Below are positions 1 to 9,606 of a stretch of 64,000 nucleotides of DNA, piece by piece. The stretch comes from Billgrantia montanilacus (GTDB taxonomy: Bacteria > Pseudomonadota > Gammaproteobacteria > Pseudomonadales > Halomonadaceae). The notes under the pieces were generated by a model that was not told where the DNA came from, ran no database searches, and saw only the letters and a program-made list of their open reading frames with translations. The stretch lies in the NCBI RefSeq assembly GCF_003336675.1, contig NZ_QPII01000008.1, positions 80,314-144,313 on the forward strand. The letters are read 5' to 3'. Position 1 is the stretch's first letter; each line of letters starts with the position of its first letter. The position numbers were made by a program, and so were the translations under genes.

Positions 1-533
1 CAGCGCTGGATTCGCGGCTGGACAGGCTGGGCTGCTACGACGCCCTGTTCCTGGCCATCGATGCCACCTCGGCCAGCGACGACCCGCGGCCGGCGCTGTG
101 GCAAGCAATCAACGACCAGGAGGCCGGGCGCAACGGCGATGAGATGGGATTCCTGGTCAGCGAGTCGCAGGGTGACGTGTTGATGAGCGCACCGGCGCTG
201 GGCGCCATGCCACCGCGTCCGCAGCTGGTCATCGCCTGCGAGAAGTCGATCACCCGCTTTCAGCTGCACCTGCCGACGGCGCTGAACGAGCCGAGGACGG
301 CGCTGCGCCTGAGGGCCGGCGGACGGGAACAGCAGCAGGAGTGGCGGGTGCGTGACGGCGGCTACGTGGTCAGCGGCGGGCGCGGGCTGCCGGCCATTGC
401 CACCCTGCGCCAGCTGCTCGACGCCGATGAGCTGGTGCTGGGCAGCGACCTCGACGTGCTGGATGGGCTTCGCTTCGACCTTTCGGGGCTGCGCCAGCAC
501 ATCCAACCCCTGCGCGATGCCTGTCGCTGGTGA
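1..533 (+). CDS. tagO: T6SS-associated protein TagO/VasI (3' part, truncated by window edge)
   Basis: An open frame runs in from the left edge and stops with TGA at 531-533, so only the C-terminal part is visible. The tail has the pattern I recall for the VasI/TagO family of T6SS accessory proteins: a hydrophobic strand ending in a Cys (LVIACEKSITRFQL), a GRGLPAIA segment, then DLDVLDGLRFDLSGL and a terminal L-R-D-A-C-R-W. These proteins are periplasmic accessory factors of type VI secretion. The downstream tssA begins 8 nt later, so the two are probably co-transcribed. The family name rests on pattern memory and context; the start lies outside the window. Confidence 0.75.
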   Translation, partial: ALDSRLDRLGCYDALFLAIDATSASDDPRPALWQAINDQEAGRNGDEMGFLVSESQGDVLMSAPALGAMPPRPQLVIACEKSITRFQLHLPTALNEPRTALRLRAGGREQQQEWRVRDGGYVVSGGRGLPAIATLRQLLDADELVLGSDLDVLDGLRFDLSGLRQHIQPLRDACRW

Positions 534-540
534 GGTGGTG

Positions 541-1974
541 ATGCGAATCGTCAACGAGACACAGCTGACGGAACTGCTGGCCACGCTCCCCCCGGAGGGT
601 GTCGGCAGGCCCCTCGACGAAAGCGGCGACTACGCCTGGCTCGACGAGGAGATGATGAAGATCGGCTCGCTGCAGCACGGCGAGGTCGATTGGGAAGGTG
701 CCGAGACCCGTGCGGTTCGGCTGCTGAGCACCACGGGCAAGGATCTCAAGGTGCTCGGCCACCTGCTGCACTGCCTGCAGCGTGGCGGCGACGGCGTTCG
801 CTTCGCCCTCTCGCTTCACCTGCTGTCCGGCAGCCTGGAGCAGTGGTGGGACAAGGCCTACCCCTTCCAGGGCCCCCGGGGGGCGAAGCTGCGGCCGAGG
901 CTGTTTGCCCAGTTCACCCAGCGGGCCGCCAAGCTGGCCGAAGCCCTCGACTTCAGCAACGCGGAGGAGGAGCACCAGGCCTGCCAGGCCGCCCTCGACA
1001 CCCTGCTGGCCGTGGCGCGGGACCAGGGTCTCCCGGATGACGCCCTGGTCGAGCTGCGCCACCAGCTGCAACAGGCCCAGCCGCGTCAGGCATCGGCGGC
1101 ACAGGCCGGTGCCGGCCCTGGCGGTGGTTCCGCGGCTGCGTCGACTGGCAACGGCGGTAACGGTGCCTCGGCCCCGGCGGCGAAGATGCCTGAAATGCGC
1201 CTGGAAGCCGGCAACGAGCGGGTCAATCGCCAGGCGCTGCTGAAGATGGCGGACTTTCTCAACGAGCAGTCGCCGGGGGAGGCACTGACCTATCGGCTTC
1301 GTCGCCATGCGGTCTGGGGTGCCATCCAGGCGCTGCCGGCCTCCCGCGACGGCGGACGCACCGAGCTGGCGCCGGTGGCCGCCGATCGCGCGGCGGACTA
1401 TCGCGAGGCGCTCTCCCGCGGCGGAGACAACGCCTTGTGGCAGCGCATCGAGAACAGCCTGGCGGTCAGCCCCTACTGGCTGGAGGGGCACCGCATGAGC
1501 GCCACCCTGGCCGAGCGGCTGGGCCATTCGCGCTGCGGCGAGGCGATCCGCGACGAGGCGGCGCGCTTCGTCGCGCGGCTGCCCGGCCTGGAAGCGCTGA
1601 GCTTCAACGACGGCACCCCCTTCGTCGATGAAGAGACGCTGCGCTGGCTGCAGAGCGTGCCCGGCGGTGGGGGCGCGCCTGCCCAGGGCGATGGCAGCGG
1701 TGACCCCTGGCAGGCCGGGCTGGAGCAGGCCCGGGAGTGCCTCGCCGTGGAGGGGCTGGAAGCGGCCCTGACGATTCTCGACCAGGGCCTGGCCCAGGCA
1801 CATTCCCCGCGCGAGACCGCCTACTGGCGGCTGGCCAGCGCCGACCTGCTGCGCGAGGCCGGCCTGGCATCGCTGGCCGACCACCACTATCGGGCGGTGC
1901 AACAGTCGGTGGTGGGTATCGGCCTGGACGAGTGGGAGCCGGGCCTGCTCAAGCGGCTCGAGGCTTCACCATGA
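541..1974 (+). CDS. tssA: T6SS protein TssA (ImpA/VasJ type)
   Basis: The 477-residue protein carries an ImpA-type N-terminal domain (about residues 15-140, including the LLHCLQRGG and GSLEQWWDKAYPFQGP segments). A low-complexity Ala/Gly linker follows around residues 180-220, then a C-terminal VasJ-like helical domain. TssA proteins cap or prime assembly of the T6SS baseplate and sheath tail in the cytoplasm. The ATG at 541 was chosen because a GGTGAGG ribosome-binding site lies just upstream and the ImpA domain starts directly after it; the frame stays open further upstream, but that overlaps tagO. tssM follows after 112 nt. The subclass (short or long TssA) is an inference from length. Confidence 0.88.
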   Translation: MRIVNETQLTELLATLPPEGVGRPLDESGDYAWLDEEMMKIGSLQHGEVDWEGAETRAVRLLSTTGKDLKVLGHLLHCLQRGGDGVRFALSLHLLSGSLEQWWDKAYPFQGPRGAKLRPRLFAQFTQRAAKLAEALDFSNAEEEHQACQAALDTLLAVARDQGLPDDALVELRHQLQQAQPRQASAAQAGAGPGGGSAAASTGNGGNGASAPAAKMPEMRLEAGNERVNRQALLKMADFLNEQSPGEALTYRLRRHAVWGAIQALPASRDGGRTELAPVAADRAADYREALSRGGDNALWQRIENSLAVSPYWLEGHRMSATLAERLGHSRCGEAIRDEAARFVARLPGLEALSFNDGTPFVDEETLRWLQSVPGGGGAPAQGDGSGDPWQAGLEQARECLAVEGLEAALTILDQGLAQAHSPRETAYWRLASADLLREAGLASLADHHYRAVQQSVVGIGLDEWEPGLLKRLEASP

Positions 1975-2086
1975 CTATCACAATGACGATCACCATGCTC
2001 CTGCAGACCGAAACGAATGGCATCCGGCCAATGAACAACGACGACACACGACACAACATCACCGACAGGGACGAGGGCCAAGGCTC

Positions 2087-5000
2087 ATGTGGAAAGGTTT
2101 GAAGTCAGGGCTGAGCCGCTGGGTACCCGGCGCCTCACGCGCCCAAAGCAATCTCAATCGCGCCAAGGGGCATGGCAACAAGGCCCAGGGTATCGGCAAG
2201 AAGGCGAGCAAGCTGACCGCGGTGCTGTGGTGCCTGGTGTTGGCGGCGCTGGTCGCGGCGATCTGGTGGCTCGGGCCGATGTGGGAGGTGCGTGGCAGCT
2301 ACCCACTGGGGCCCTGGCTCAATCGCCTGCTGGCCACGCTGGCGCTGGCCACCCTGGTGGCGCTGGTGTGGGGCATCCGCCTGGCCCGGCGCCTGCGCGA
2401 TATGGACGAGGAGCGCCGCCATGCCGAGCGCCTGCAGTTCGATCCGGCCCAGATGCAGGTCGAACAGCAGGAGGAGAACCTCAACGCCACCCTGAACGAG
2501 CTGATCGATAACCTGGGCTCCGGTCCGGGTGCACGCTACAAGCTGCCCTGGTACCTCGTCATGGGGGTCGAGAACGCCGGCAAGACCAGCCTGATCAACC
2601 GCTCCGGCCAGAACTTCGCCCTGACCCACGTGATGAAGGCATCCGGCCAGGGCAAGAAGGGGCAGTTCGGCTTCGACTGGTGGATCGGCGACAAGGCCGT
2701 GCTGATCGATCCGGACGGCGAGCTGCTGACCCAGGGCGCCATGGAGGGCGGCGAACCCCAGGAGCTGGAGAGCCGCCTGTGGGATCACTTCACCGGCTGG
2801 CTGGAGCGCAACCGCTCCCAGCGTCCCCTCGACGGTGTCGTGCTGGTGCTCGACCTGGCCCGGCTGAGCGACGCCAAGGTGGCGGTGCGCAAGGCCTATG
2901 CCTCGCTGCTGCGCGCCCGCCTGCGCGAACTGATGGAGCGTCACGGCGCCCGACTGCCGGTCTATGTCACCTTCAGCAAGATGGATTTGCTCCACGGTTT
3001 CGACGACTTCTTCCGCCACTATTCACGGGCGGCGCGCCGTGCGCCGCTGGGCTTCACCTTCAGTGCCGACAGCCTCGAGAGGCCCGGCCAATGGGAGGCG
3101 GAGTTCGCCACCGCCTACGACGAGATGCTCGAGCGGCTCAATCGCAGCCTGCCCTCGCTGCTCGCCGAATGCCGCGACCGGGAAGAGCGCGAGTCCGTAT
3201 TCCGCTTCGTGCGCCAGCTTGCCGGCCTGCGCGACGTGCTGCTCGGCTTCCTCTGCGAGGCGCTCTCCAGCGACCGCTTCTCCACCGCCGCCATGGTTCG
3301 GGGCACCTACTTCACCTCGGTCTATCAGCAGGGGGTGCCCGAAGACCCCTTCGTCGATGCCGCCGCCCGCCGCTACGGCATGGCCGAAAGCATCCAGCCG
3401 GCCCACCGGGCGGCCCGCAGTGCGCTCTACTTCACCGAGGAGCTGTTCGACAAGGTGATCTATCCCGAGGCGGGCCTGGCCGGCGACAACGCCCGGGCCG
3501 CGCGTCGCCGGCGTCGCGTGCGTCGCACCAGCGTCGTCGCCTGCCTGCTGGGGGCCGCCGTCCTGCTCGGTGGCTGGAGCCACTTCTACCAGAAGAACAG
3601 CACCGCCCTGGCCGCCGTGGAGGAGAAGGCCCAGGACTTCCTGGCCTCCAAGCCCGATGAGCTGCAGGGCGACGACCCCACCGGCTATGCCTTCCTGGAT
3701 CCGCTGGATCGGCTGCGTGGCGCCACCCTGGCCTTCGGCGACTACCGCGACCAGCTGCCGTGGCTGGCCGACATGGGCCTCTATCAGGGCCAGCCCGTGG
3801 GTCGCGAGGTGGAAAGCGCCTACCTGGCGATGCTCTCCTATCATTTCCTGCCCTCGCTGATGGTCGGCATCATGGATGACATGAACCGTGCCGAGGAGGG
3901 CAGCAACGAGAAGCTGGCGCTGCTGCGCGTGTTGCGCATGATGTCGGATGCCAGCGGCCGCCAGCCTGAGCGGGTCCATGACTTCATGGCCCGGCGCTGG
4001 CAGCGTGAATTCGCCCAACGCGGCAGCGTCCAGGAGCGCTTGCTCGATCACCTCGACTACGCCATGACCCACACCGACCTGGAAGGCAGTGTGGCCGCCG
4101 GCGACCGTAATGCCGAGCTGGCCATGACGCCGCTGCGTGGCAGCCTGCAGGCCGCCCAGGAGGAACTCTCACGTCAGCCCATGGACGAGCGGGTCTATGC
4201 CACCCTCAAGGCGGGCAGCGATCGCCGCAGCGGGGCGGTGCTGGACCTGCGCCAGGGCGTGGGACCCGCCTTCAGCGCCGTGTTCATGGCTCGCGATGAC
4301 GAGGACGAGAGGCTGCGCCTGCCCACCCTGGTGACCCGCGACGGCTTCGAGGGCTACTTCCTCAAGGAAGTCGAGCAGGCCACCGAGCTGGCGCTGATCG
4401 ATCTCTGGGTGCTGGGCCGGCGTGACGACATCACCTTCAGTGAGGCCGACCAGCGTCAGCTGCGCGACGCCCTTCACGAGCGCTATGTCAGCGACTACCA
4501 CGTGACCTGGCGGCAGGTGCTGGATGACGTCTTCCTGGTGCCGATCCCCGATATCGACCAGGCCGTCGTGGTGGCGGATACCCTGCTGGGGGCCAGCCGG
4601 CCGCTGGATCGCCTGCTGGGCGAGGTCGCCAACCACACCCGCCTCTATCCCGAGCTGCCGGTCGATGACGAAGCGGCCCGCCAGGCGCTGGAGCGTTCGC
4701 CCCGTTATCGCCTGGCCGGTGACATCGAGCGTAACTTCACCGAACTCAATGGGCTGCTGGATGCGCGAGGCAACAACCCCTCGGATATCGCCGAGATCAA
4801 GACCGCCATTGCCGAGCTGCGCGACTACCTGCGTCATGTGCAGGGCGCCAGCGACCCGGGGCGTGCCGCCTTCGTCAGCGCCCGTGACCGCCTGGCACTG
4901 CGCGGTGGCGACCCCATCCACAACCTGAAGCGTATCGCCGAGAACACCCCGGCGCCGGTGGACCGCATGCTCGAGAGCCTGGCCGACCAGAGCTGGCAGC

Positions 5001-5749
5001 TGCTGATGGCCAGCGCCATCCGCCATCTCGAGCACCAGTGGCTCGACGATGTGGTCACGCCCTACAAGAACCGTCTGGCCGGGCGCTACCCGCTGGTGGC
5101 CGGTGCCTCGCGGGACGTGGCCCTGACCGACTTCGAGGCCTTCTTCGGCCCGGGCGGCACCCTCGACAGCTTCTACCAGGACAATCTGCGACCCTTCATC
5201 GAGGAAGCTCCGGAACAGCTGCTCGACGCCGACGGCAACTCGCTGCTACGGGGTAGCGTGTTCACGGCGTTCCAGCGCGCCGAGCAGATTCGCGAGGCCT
5301 ATTTCGGCCGCGACGGCGTGCTCGACGTGGAATTCTCCCTCGAACCGGTCAGCCTCAGCCCCGACAAGCGGCGCGGCGTGATCAGCGTCGACGGTCAGCT
5401 GATCGAATACGCCCACAGCGCCAGCCACCGGGTCTCGATGATCTGGCCCAACACCCTGCGGGGCGGCACCGAAAGCCGGGTCACCCTGGTGCCGAGTCAG
5501 GTCAATCGCTCGCCGCGCAGCATGTCCCGCGACGGCGCCTGGGCCTGGTTCCGGCTGCTCGATGAGGCCGAGATCACCAGTGCCGGCGAACGCGACCTGG
5601 AGCTGCGCTTCAGCGTCGACGGCGGCACCATCCGCTATCGCCTCAGCGCCAACGGCTCACGCAATCCCTTCACCCGGCCGCTGGCCGCCGGCTTCCAACT
5701 GCCCACCGCACTCTATGCCGAGGGAGGCCTGAATGCTGACGATGTTTAA
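2087..5749 (+). CDS. tssM: T6SS membrane-complex protein TssM (IcmF/VasK)
   Basis: This 1220-residue inner-membrane protein forms, with TssJ and TssL, the trans-envelope complex that anchors the T6SS tail. Two transmembrane helices lie near residues 43-62 and 78-97. A cytoplasmic IcmF GTPase-like domain follows, with an intact Walker A motif GVENAGKTS at 160-168. After an Arg-rich stretch, a third transmembrane segment lies near 482-497, then a long periplasmic part ending in the TssM C-terminal beta domain. Length and topology are typical of the family. tssJ, tssK and tssL are not in the window and probably lie to the left. Its last 17 nt overlap the next gene, which suggests translational coupling. 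Confidence 0.95.
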   Translation: MWKGLKSGLSRWVPGASRAQSNLNRAKGHGNKAQGIGKKASKLTAVLWCLVLAALVAAIWWLGPMWEVRGSYPLGPWLNRLLATLALATLVALVWGIRLARRLRDMDEERRHAERLQFDPAQMQVEQQEENLNATLNELIDNLGSGPGARYKLPWYLVMGVENAGKTSLINRSGQNFALTHVMKASGQGKKGQFGFDWWIGDKAVLIDPDGELLTQGAMEGGEPQELESRLWDHFTGWLERNRSQRPLDGVVLVLDLARLSDAKVAVRKAYASLLRARLRELMERHGARLPVYVTFSKMDLLHGFDDFFRHYSRAARRAPLGFTFSADSLERPGQWEAEFATAYDEMLERLNRSLPSLLAECRDREERESVFRFVRQLAGLRDVLLGFLCEALSSDRFSTAAMVRGTYFTSVYQQGVPEDPFVDAAARRYGMAESIQPAHRAARSALYFTEELFDKVIYPEAGLAGDNARAARRRRRVRRTSVVACLLGAAVLLGGWSHFYQKNSTALAAVEEKAQDFLASKPDELQGDDPTGYAFLDPLDRLRGATLAFGDYRDQLPWLADMGLYQGQPVGREVESAYLAMLSYHFLPSLMVGIMDDMNRAEEGSNEKLALLRVLRMMSDASGRQPERVHDFMARRWQREFAQRGSVQERLLDHLDYAMTHTDLEGSVAAGDRNAELAMTPLRGSLQAAQEELSRQPMDERVYATLKAGSDRRSGAVLDLRQGVGPAFSAVFMARDDEDERLRLPTLVTRDGFEGYFLKEVEQATELALIDLWVLGRRDDITFSEADQRQLRDALHERYVSDYHVTWRQVLDDVFLVPIPDIDQAVVVADTLLGASRPLDRLLGEVANHTRLYPELPVDDEAARQALERSPRYRLAGDIERNFTELNGLLDARGNNPSDIAEIKTAIAELRDYLRHVQGASDPGRAAFVSARDRLALRGGDPIHNLKRIAENTPAPVDRMLESLADQSWQLLMASAIRHLEHQWLDDVVTPYKNRLAGRYPLVAGASRDVALTDFEAFFGPGGTLDSFYQDNLRPFIEEAPEQLLDADGNSLLRGSVFTAFQRAEQIREAYFGRDGVLDVEFSLEPVSLSPDKRRGVISVDGQLIEYAHSASHRVSMIWPNTLRGGTESRVTLVPSQVNRSPRSMSRDGAWAWFRLLDEAEITSAGERDLELRFSVDGGTIRYRLSANGSRNPFTRPLAAGFQLPTALYAEGGLNADDV

Positions 5750-6314
5750 GCGGTTGTTTTCCGGAGGGCGCGAGGCGGCCAAGGCCGACCCCGCGCCAAC
5801 GGACAGCGCCATGGCCGGGCTGGAAACGGCTCAGGTAGAGGACATCGAACGCTTTCTGTACGCGGCACGCCGCGCCGATGCCCAGGGGCACTCCCCCTGG
5901 GTGCTGCGCGACGAGGCCCGCCTGGAAACCCTGCGGCGCGCGCTGGAATTCACCGCGCACCGGGGGCTGTGGCTGCAGCGCGATGGCAGCCACGTGGCCC
6001 ACTGGCAGGGCCGGCTGCTGGTATTGCGCCACGGCGAAGGGCCGCCGCTGGGCATGCTGCTGGCCTGCCGGCCGGATGACGAAGCCGCCTGGCAGCTGCG
6101 CTTCTTCTTCATCGAGCCGGAGTGGCAGGGCAGCGGCCACGGTGCCCGCCTGCTGCTGGCGGCGAGGCGCACCCTCAGCGGCACCCCACTGCAGTCACGC
6201 CTGCCGGTGGCCTGCGAGGCGGCGATTCGCAGCCTGGAAAATGCCGGCTTCAAGCGCATGCACGTGGATGCATCGAAGGTGGCCAGCTTCGAGGCGCCGG
6301 CCGAGTGGGACTGA
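5733..6314 (+). CDS. GNAT-like protein of the T6SS operon
   Basis: The 193-residue product has a GNAT-style C-terminal half. It shows a beta strand (LGMLLACRP), FFFIEPEWQGSGHGARLL (resembling the acetyl-CoA pyrophosphate loop Q/R-x-x-G-x-G/A) and a late AAIRSLENAGF motif, as in N-acetyltransferases. The first 40 residues look like a variable leader. The start overlaps tssM by 17 nt and is preceded by GGGAGG, so the two are translationally coupled. The position between tssM and the PAAR gene suggests a role in the secretion system or modification of its cargo. No substrate can be inferred, and a degenerate GNAT fold without catalysis is possible. Confidence 0.6.
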   Translation: MLTMFKRLFSGGREAAKADPAPTDSAMAGLETAQVEDIERFLYAARRADAQGHSPWVLRDEARLETLRRALEFTAHRGLWLQRDGSHVAHWQGRLLVLRHGEGPPLGMLLACRPDDEAAWQLRFFFIEPEWQGSGHGARLLLAARRTLSGTPLQSRLPVACEAAIRSLENAGFKRMHVDASKVASFEAPAEWD

Positions 6315-6345
6315 GTCCCGCGAACCCAATAGAGGAGAACGACAG

Positions 6346-6633
6346 ATGGGACGCAAGCTCGTACTCGTGGGAGACATCGGTACCGATCACGATGGCTTCC
6401 CGCCGACGCCGGTCATCGCCGGCAGCCCGACCGTGATGGTGGACGGCAAGCCGGTAGCGCGCCTGGGCGACCCCCTGGCCCCCCACAGCAAGCCCAATCA
6501 CTCCTCGCACCCGCGGGCCATTGCCGAGGGCTCGGGCACCATCCTGGTCGACGGCAAGCCGGCGGCGCTCACCGGCCATGCCGTGAGCTGCGGCGGGGTG
6601 GTGATCGGCAGCGCAACCGGCGAGGGCAGCTGA
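6346..6633 (+). CDS. PAAR-domain spike-tip protein
   Basis: The 95-residue protein is essentially one PAAR domain: paired [17 protein letters not shown] and [17 protein letters not shown] repeats, with His residues ([14 protein letters not shown]) placed as in Zn-binding PAAR tips. PAAR proteins sharpen the VgrG spike and help carry effectors. The ATG at 6346 was preferred over upstream in-frame starts because AGAGGAG lies about 10 nt upstream and the earlier frame overlaps the GNAT gene. vgrG starts one nucleotide after the stop codon, so the two are one translational unit. Confidence 0.93.
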   Translation: MGRKLVLVGDIGTDHDGFPPTPVIAGSPTVMVDGKPVARLGDPLAPHSKPNHSSHPRAIAEGSGTILVDGKPAALTGHAVSCGGVVIGSATGEGS

Positions 6634-6634
6634 C

Positions 6635-8803
6635 ATGGCCAACCAGACCGGTCTTCAGTTCACACTTGCCCTCGCCGGGGCCGACGATATCGACCTGGCC
6701 GTGGTCGACTTCACGCTGACCGAGGCGCTCTCCCAGCCCTTCCATCTGGCGGTCAACCTCGCCAGCCGCGACCCGGATCTCGCCCCCGAGGCCTTCCTCG
6801 ACCGCGAGCTGAGCCTGACGATCTGGCAGGACGGCGAGGTCCTGCGCCGGGTCCACGGCATCGCCACCGCCTTCGGCCGCGGCGACCGCGGCCATCGCCG
6901 CACCTTCTATTCGCTGACCCTCCAGCCGGCACTGTGGCGCCTCTCGCTGCGTCACAACTCGCGCATCTTCCAGAACGTCTCGCCGCTGACCATCATCAAT
7001 ACCCTGTGCGACGAGCGCGGCATCACCGACGTGGCCTTCGCCGCCACCCGCGAACCCGCCGAGCGCGAATACTGCGTGCAGTACCGCGAGACCGACCTGG
7101 CCTTTATCCAGCGCCTGGCCGCCGAGGAGGGGTTGTTCTACTTTCACGAGTTCTTCGAAACAGGCGAAGACAGTCCTGGCGGCGTCCACCGCCTGGTCTT
7201 CGCCGACGACCCCCAGGTGCTGGCCAGCCTGGGCGAGCGCACCTATCACGGCCGCGCCGGCGGCACGCCGCCGCTGCGCCATGTGCGCAAGCTCAAGCAG
7301 GTCTCTCGGGTCCGCCCCGCCTCGGCCATGCTCAAGGACTACTCCTTCAAGCAGCCGGCATACGCGCAACTCCATGAGGATATGGCCGAAGGGCTGGAGG
7401 AGCATGCGCAACGGGACGACTACGAACATTACGACTACCCCGGCCGCTACAAGGCCGACGCCTCCGGCGAGGCCTTCACCCGCATCCGCCTGGAACACCT
7501 GCGCCACGATGCGCTGACCGCCGAGGCCGAGAGCGACCTGCCCGAACTCGCCCCCGGCAACCGCTTTGTACTCACCGACCACGACGCCGAGCGCCTCAAC
7601 CGCGACTGGCAGGTGGTCTCGGTGGTGCATCACGGCAGGCAGCCCCAGGCGCTGCAAGAAGATGCCATGGGCGTGACCGCCAGCGACCGCCAGGGCATCG
7701 GCGGCAACGACAGCACCCGCTACCACAACGAGCTGCTGCTCACCCCCGCCGACACCGCCTGGCGCCCGGAGCCCAATCCCAAGCCGAGAGTCGACGGCCC
7801 CCAGGTCGCCTTCGTGGTCGGTCCCGAGGGTGAGGAGATCCACTGTGACGAGCACGGCCGGGTCAAGGTGCAGTTCCCCTGGGACCGCTACGCCGAGCCC
7901 GATACCGCCGGGGCTGGCGGCGAAGCCGCTGTAAACGGAGCCAGTGCCTGGCTGAGAGTGAGCCAGGGCTGGGCCGGTGGCGGCTACGGCAGCATCGCGA
8001 TTCCCAGGATCGGGCACGAGGTCATCGTCTCCTTCCTCGAAGGCGATCCGGATCAGCCGCTGATCACCGGGCGCACCTACCACGCGGTGAACACCCCGCC
8101 CTACGCCCTGCCCGAGCACAAGACCCGCACCGTGCTGCGTACCCAGAGCCACAAGGGCGACGGCTTCAACGAACTGCGCTTCGAGGACGAAGCCGAGCGG
8201 GAACAGATCTGGCTGCACGCCCAGAAGGACCTGGAGCTGCTGACCAACAACGACCGCACCGAGGAGATCGGCAACGACAGCTTCCTCACCGTGCACAACG
8301 ACCGCATCGGCGAGGTCCACGCCGATGACCACCTGACGGTACACGGCCAGCGGCACACCCAAATCGACGGCGACGACCACCTGATCGTCGATGCCAGCCG
8401 CCACGAGAAGATCGGCCGTGCTCAGCTGGTCGAGGCCGGCCAGGAGATCCACCACAAGGCGGGCATGAAGGTCGTGATCGAAGCCGGCGCCGAGATCACC
8501 CTCAAGGCCGGCGGCAGCTTCATCAAGCTCGACCCCAGCGGCGTGACCATCGTCGGTGCCAGCGTGAAGATCAACTCCGGCGGCAGCCCAGGCTCCGGCT
8601 CCGGCCAGGCGGCCCAGGCGCCGGCGTTGCCGAGGGAGGCAACGGGTGAGTCGCATGAGGATGTCACCATGGGGCCGGTTTTCGGTAAGCGCCTCGATCA
8701 GGCCATGGCGGAGGATATCCCGATGATCGAGCGCTGCCAGATGCAGCGTGACGGAAGCTGCCCCCTGTCCGACTGTCCCTGCAGGGGTAGTGCATTGTCA
8801 TGA
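6635..8803 (+). CDS. vgrG: T6SS spike protein VgrG (TssI)
   Basis: The 722-residue protein has the full VgrG layout. The gp27-like region includes [29 protein letters not shown]; then come the gp5 OB fold ([52 protein letters not shown]) and a needle of [12 protein letters not shown] repeats. It forms the trimeric puncturing spike. A C-terminal tail of about 70 residues follows, with a Gly/Ser linker and a Cys-rich end (four Cys within 16 residues). The tail contains no enzyme domain I recognise, so it may be a docking element for the adaptor and effector encoded next. Its stop overlaps the DUF4123 start (ATGA). Confidence 0.95.
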   Translation: MANQTGLQFTLALAGADDIDLAVVDFTLTEALSQPFHLAVNLASRDPDLAPEAFLDRELSLTIWQDGEVLRRVHGIATAFGRGDRGHRRTFYSLTLQPALWRLSLRHNSRIFQNVSPLTIINTLCDERGITDVAFAATREPAEREYCVQYRETDLAFIQRLAAEEGLFYFHEFFETGEDSPGGVHRLVFADDPQVLASLGERTYHGRAGGTPPLRHVRKLKQVSRVRPASAMLKDYSFKQPAYAQLHEDMAEGLEEHAQRDDYEHYDYPGRYKADASGEAFTRIRLEHLRHDALTAEAESDLPELAPGNRFVLTDHDAERLNRDWQVVSVVHHGRQPQALQEDAMGVTASDRQGIGGNDSTRYHNELLLTPADTAWRPEPNPKPRVDGPQVAFVVGPEGEEIHCDEHGRVKVQFPWDRYAEPDTAGAGGEAAVNGASAWLRVSQGWAGGGYGSIAIPRIGHEVIVSFLEGDPDQPLITGRTYHAVNTPPYALPEHKTRTVLRTQSHKGDGFNELRFEDEAEREQIWLHAQKDLELLTNNDRTEEIGNDSFLTVHNDRIGEVHADDHLTVHGQRHTQIDGDDHLIVDASRHEKIGRAQLVEAGQEIHHKAGMKVVIEAGAEITLKAGGSFIKLDPSGVTIVGASVKINSGGSPGSGSGQAAQAPALPREATGESHEDVTMGPVFGKRLDQAMAEDIPMIERCQMQRDGSCPLSDCPCRGSALS

Positions 8804-9606
8804 AAGTGATCCGCGCCGATTCATTGTCCGCGCTGCTCAGGAATGAGAGCCGCCACTTGAGTCACTGGCTGGTACTCGAAGAGACCGGCGAGACCCTGAC
8901 GTCTCTGTACAGGCAGGTGCCGAAACTCGAATACGAATGGCTGTTTCTGGAAACGCCATATTCCGACTTCCTGAAAAGAAGCCCGGTGGTATTGCGCGTA
9001 AGCGATGCGATAGGGGACCTGTTTCAGGCATTCTCCCAGGATCCGAGAAAGGGCATTTCTCCGGGTATCGTCGTTGCCAGCCAAGCCCCGGAAGGTGAGA
9101 TGCTGGCGCATCTGCGCCGCTGTTTGAGCGTTGCCTTTTACGGTGATCGCAAAGGCATGTTGCGGTACTACCATCCCGACGTTGCGGCAGTGCTCTTTGC
9201 TGCTCCCGAACATGTCAGCCAGGCCTGGTTCGGTCCTATTGAGCGCTGGATATGGCATGGAGAAGCGCATCCGCGAAACTCCACGGCTGGTGCATGGCAT
9301 GCGCTATGTGCCGATGAGGGCGAGACAGTGCTTCACGGGGAGCCAGCTCACGCCGCAAAAACGCCGGCAGGGGCGGAACCAACGCTTGCCCTTTCCAGCG
9401 GGCAGGAAGCCTCGCTCGAGCGTTATATCCGTGTGATGAGAGCCTGGAAGGATTTTCACCAGCCGGGCGAGAGTCTCGAGGATCCGGAAGCCTATCGTCG
9501 TTTTCTTGCAAGCGCTCGACTCGAACAGGCGTTGGGCCAGAAAAGCGACCCGTCTGTTGGTCTTGAAGAGCCTATGCAATCCCCCAGTCAATGGAGTGCC
9601 ACATGA
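8800..9606 (+). CDS. DUF4123 T6SS effector adaptor/chaperone
   Basis: The 268-residue protein matches the DUF4123 (Tap/TEC) pattern. It has an N-terminal WLVLEETGE segment, a [12 protein letters not shown] core, and the hallmark segment around [29 protein letters not shown] (L-R-R plus R-Y-Y-D/H-P). These adaptors load a specific cargo effector onto VgrG without being part of the spike. The gene sits between vgrG and a giant effector, with ATGA overlaps on both sides, which strongly implies cargo loading of the downstream protein. Codon use becomes slightly less GC-rich than in vgrG from here on. Confidence 0.85.
   Translation: MKVIRADSLSALLRNESRHLSHWLVLEETGETLTSLYRQVPKLEYEWLFLETPYSDFLKRSPVVLRVSDAIGDLFQAFSQDPRKGISPGIVVASQAPEGEMLAHLRRCLSVAFYGDRKGMLRYYHPDVAAVLFAAPEHVSQAWFGPIERWIWHGEAHPRNSTAGAWHALCADEGETVLHGEPAHAAKTPAGAEPTLALSSGQEASLERYIRVMRAWKDFHQPGESLEDPEAYRRFLASARLEQALGQKSDPSVGLEEPMQSPSQWSAT

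Noticed and set aside
370..1902. Minus-strand open frame of 510 codons opposite tssA
   Set aside because: Shadow of tssA; low-complexity Gly/Arg/Gln-rich translation and no ribosome-binding site.
6569..8656. Long minus-strand open frame (695 codons) opposite vgrG
   Set aside because: It mirrors vgrG codon periodicity in high-GC DNA; its translation is repetitive Val/Gly/Asp-rich without family features.
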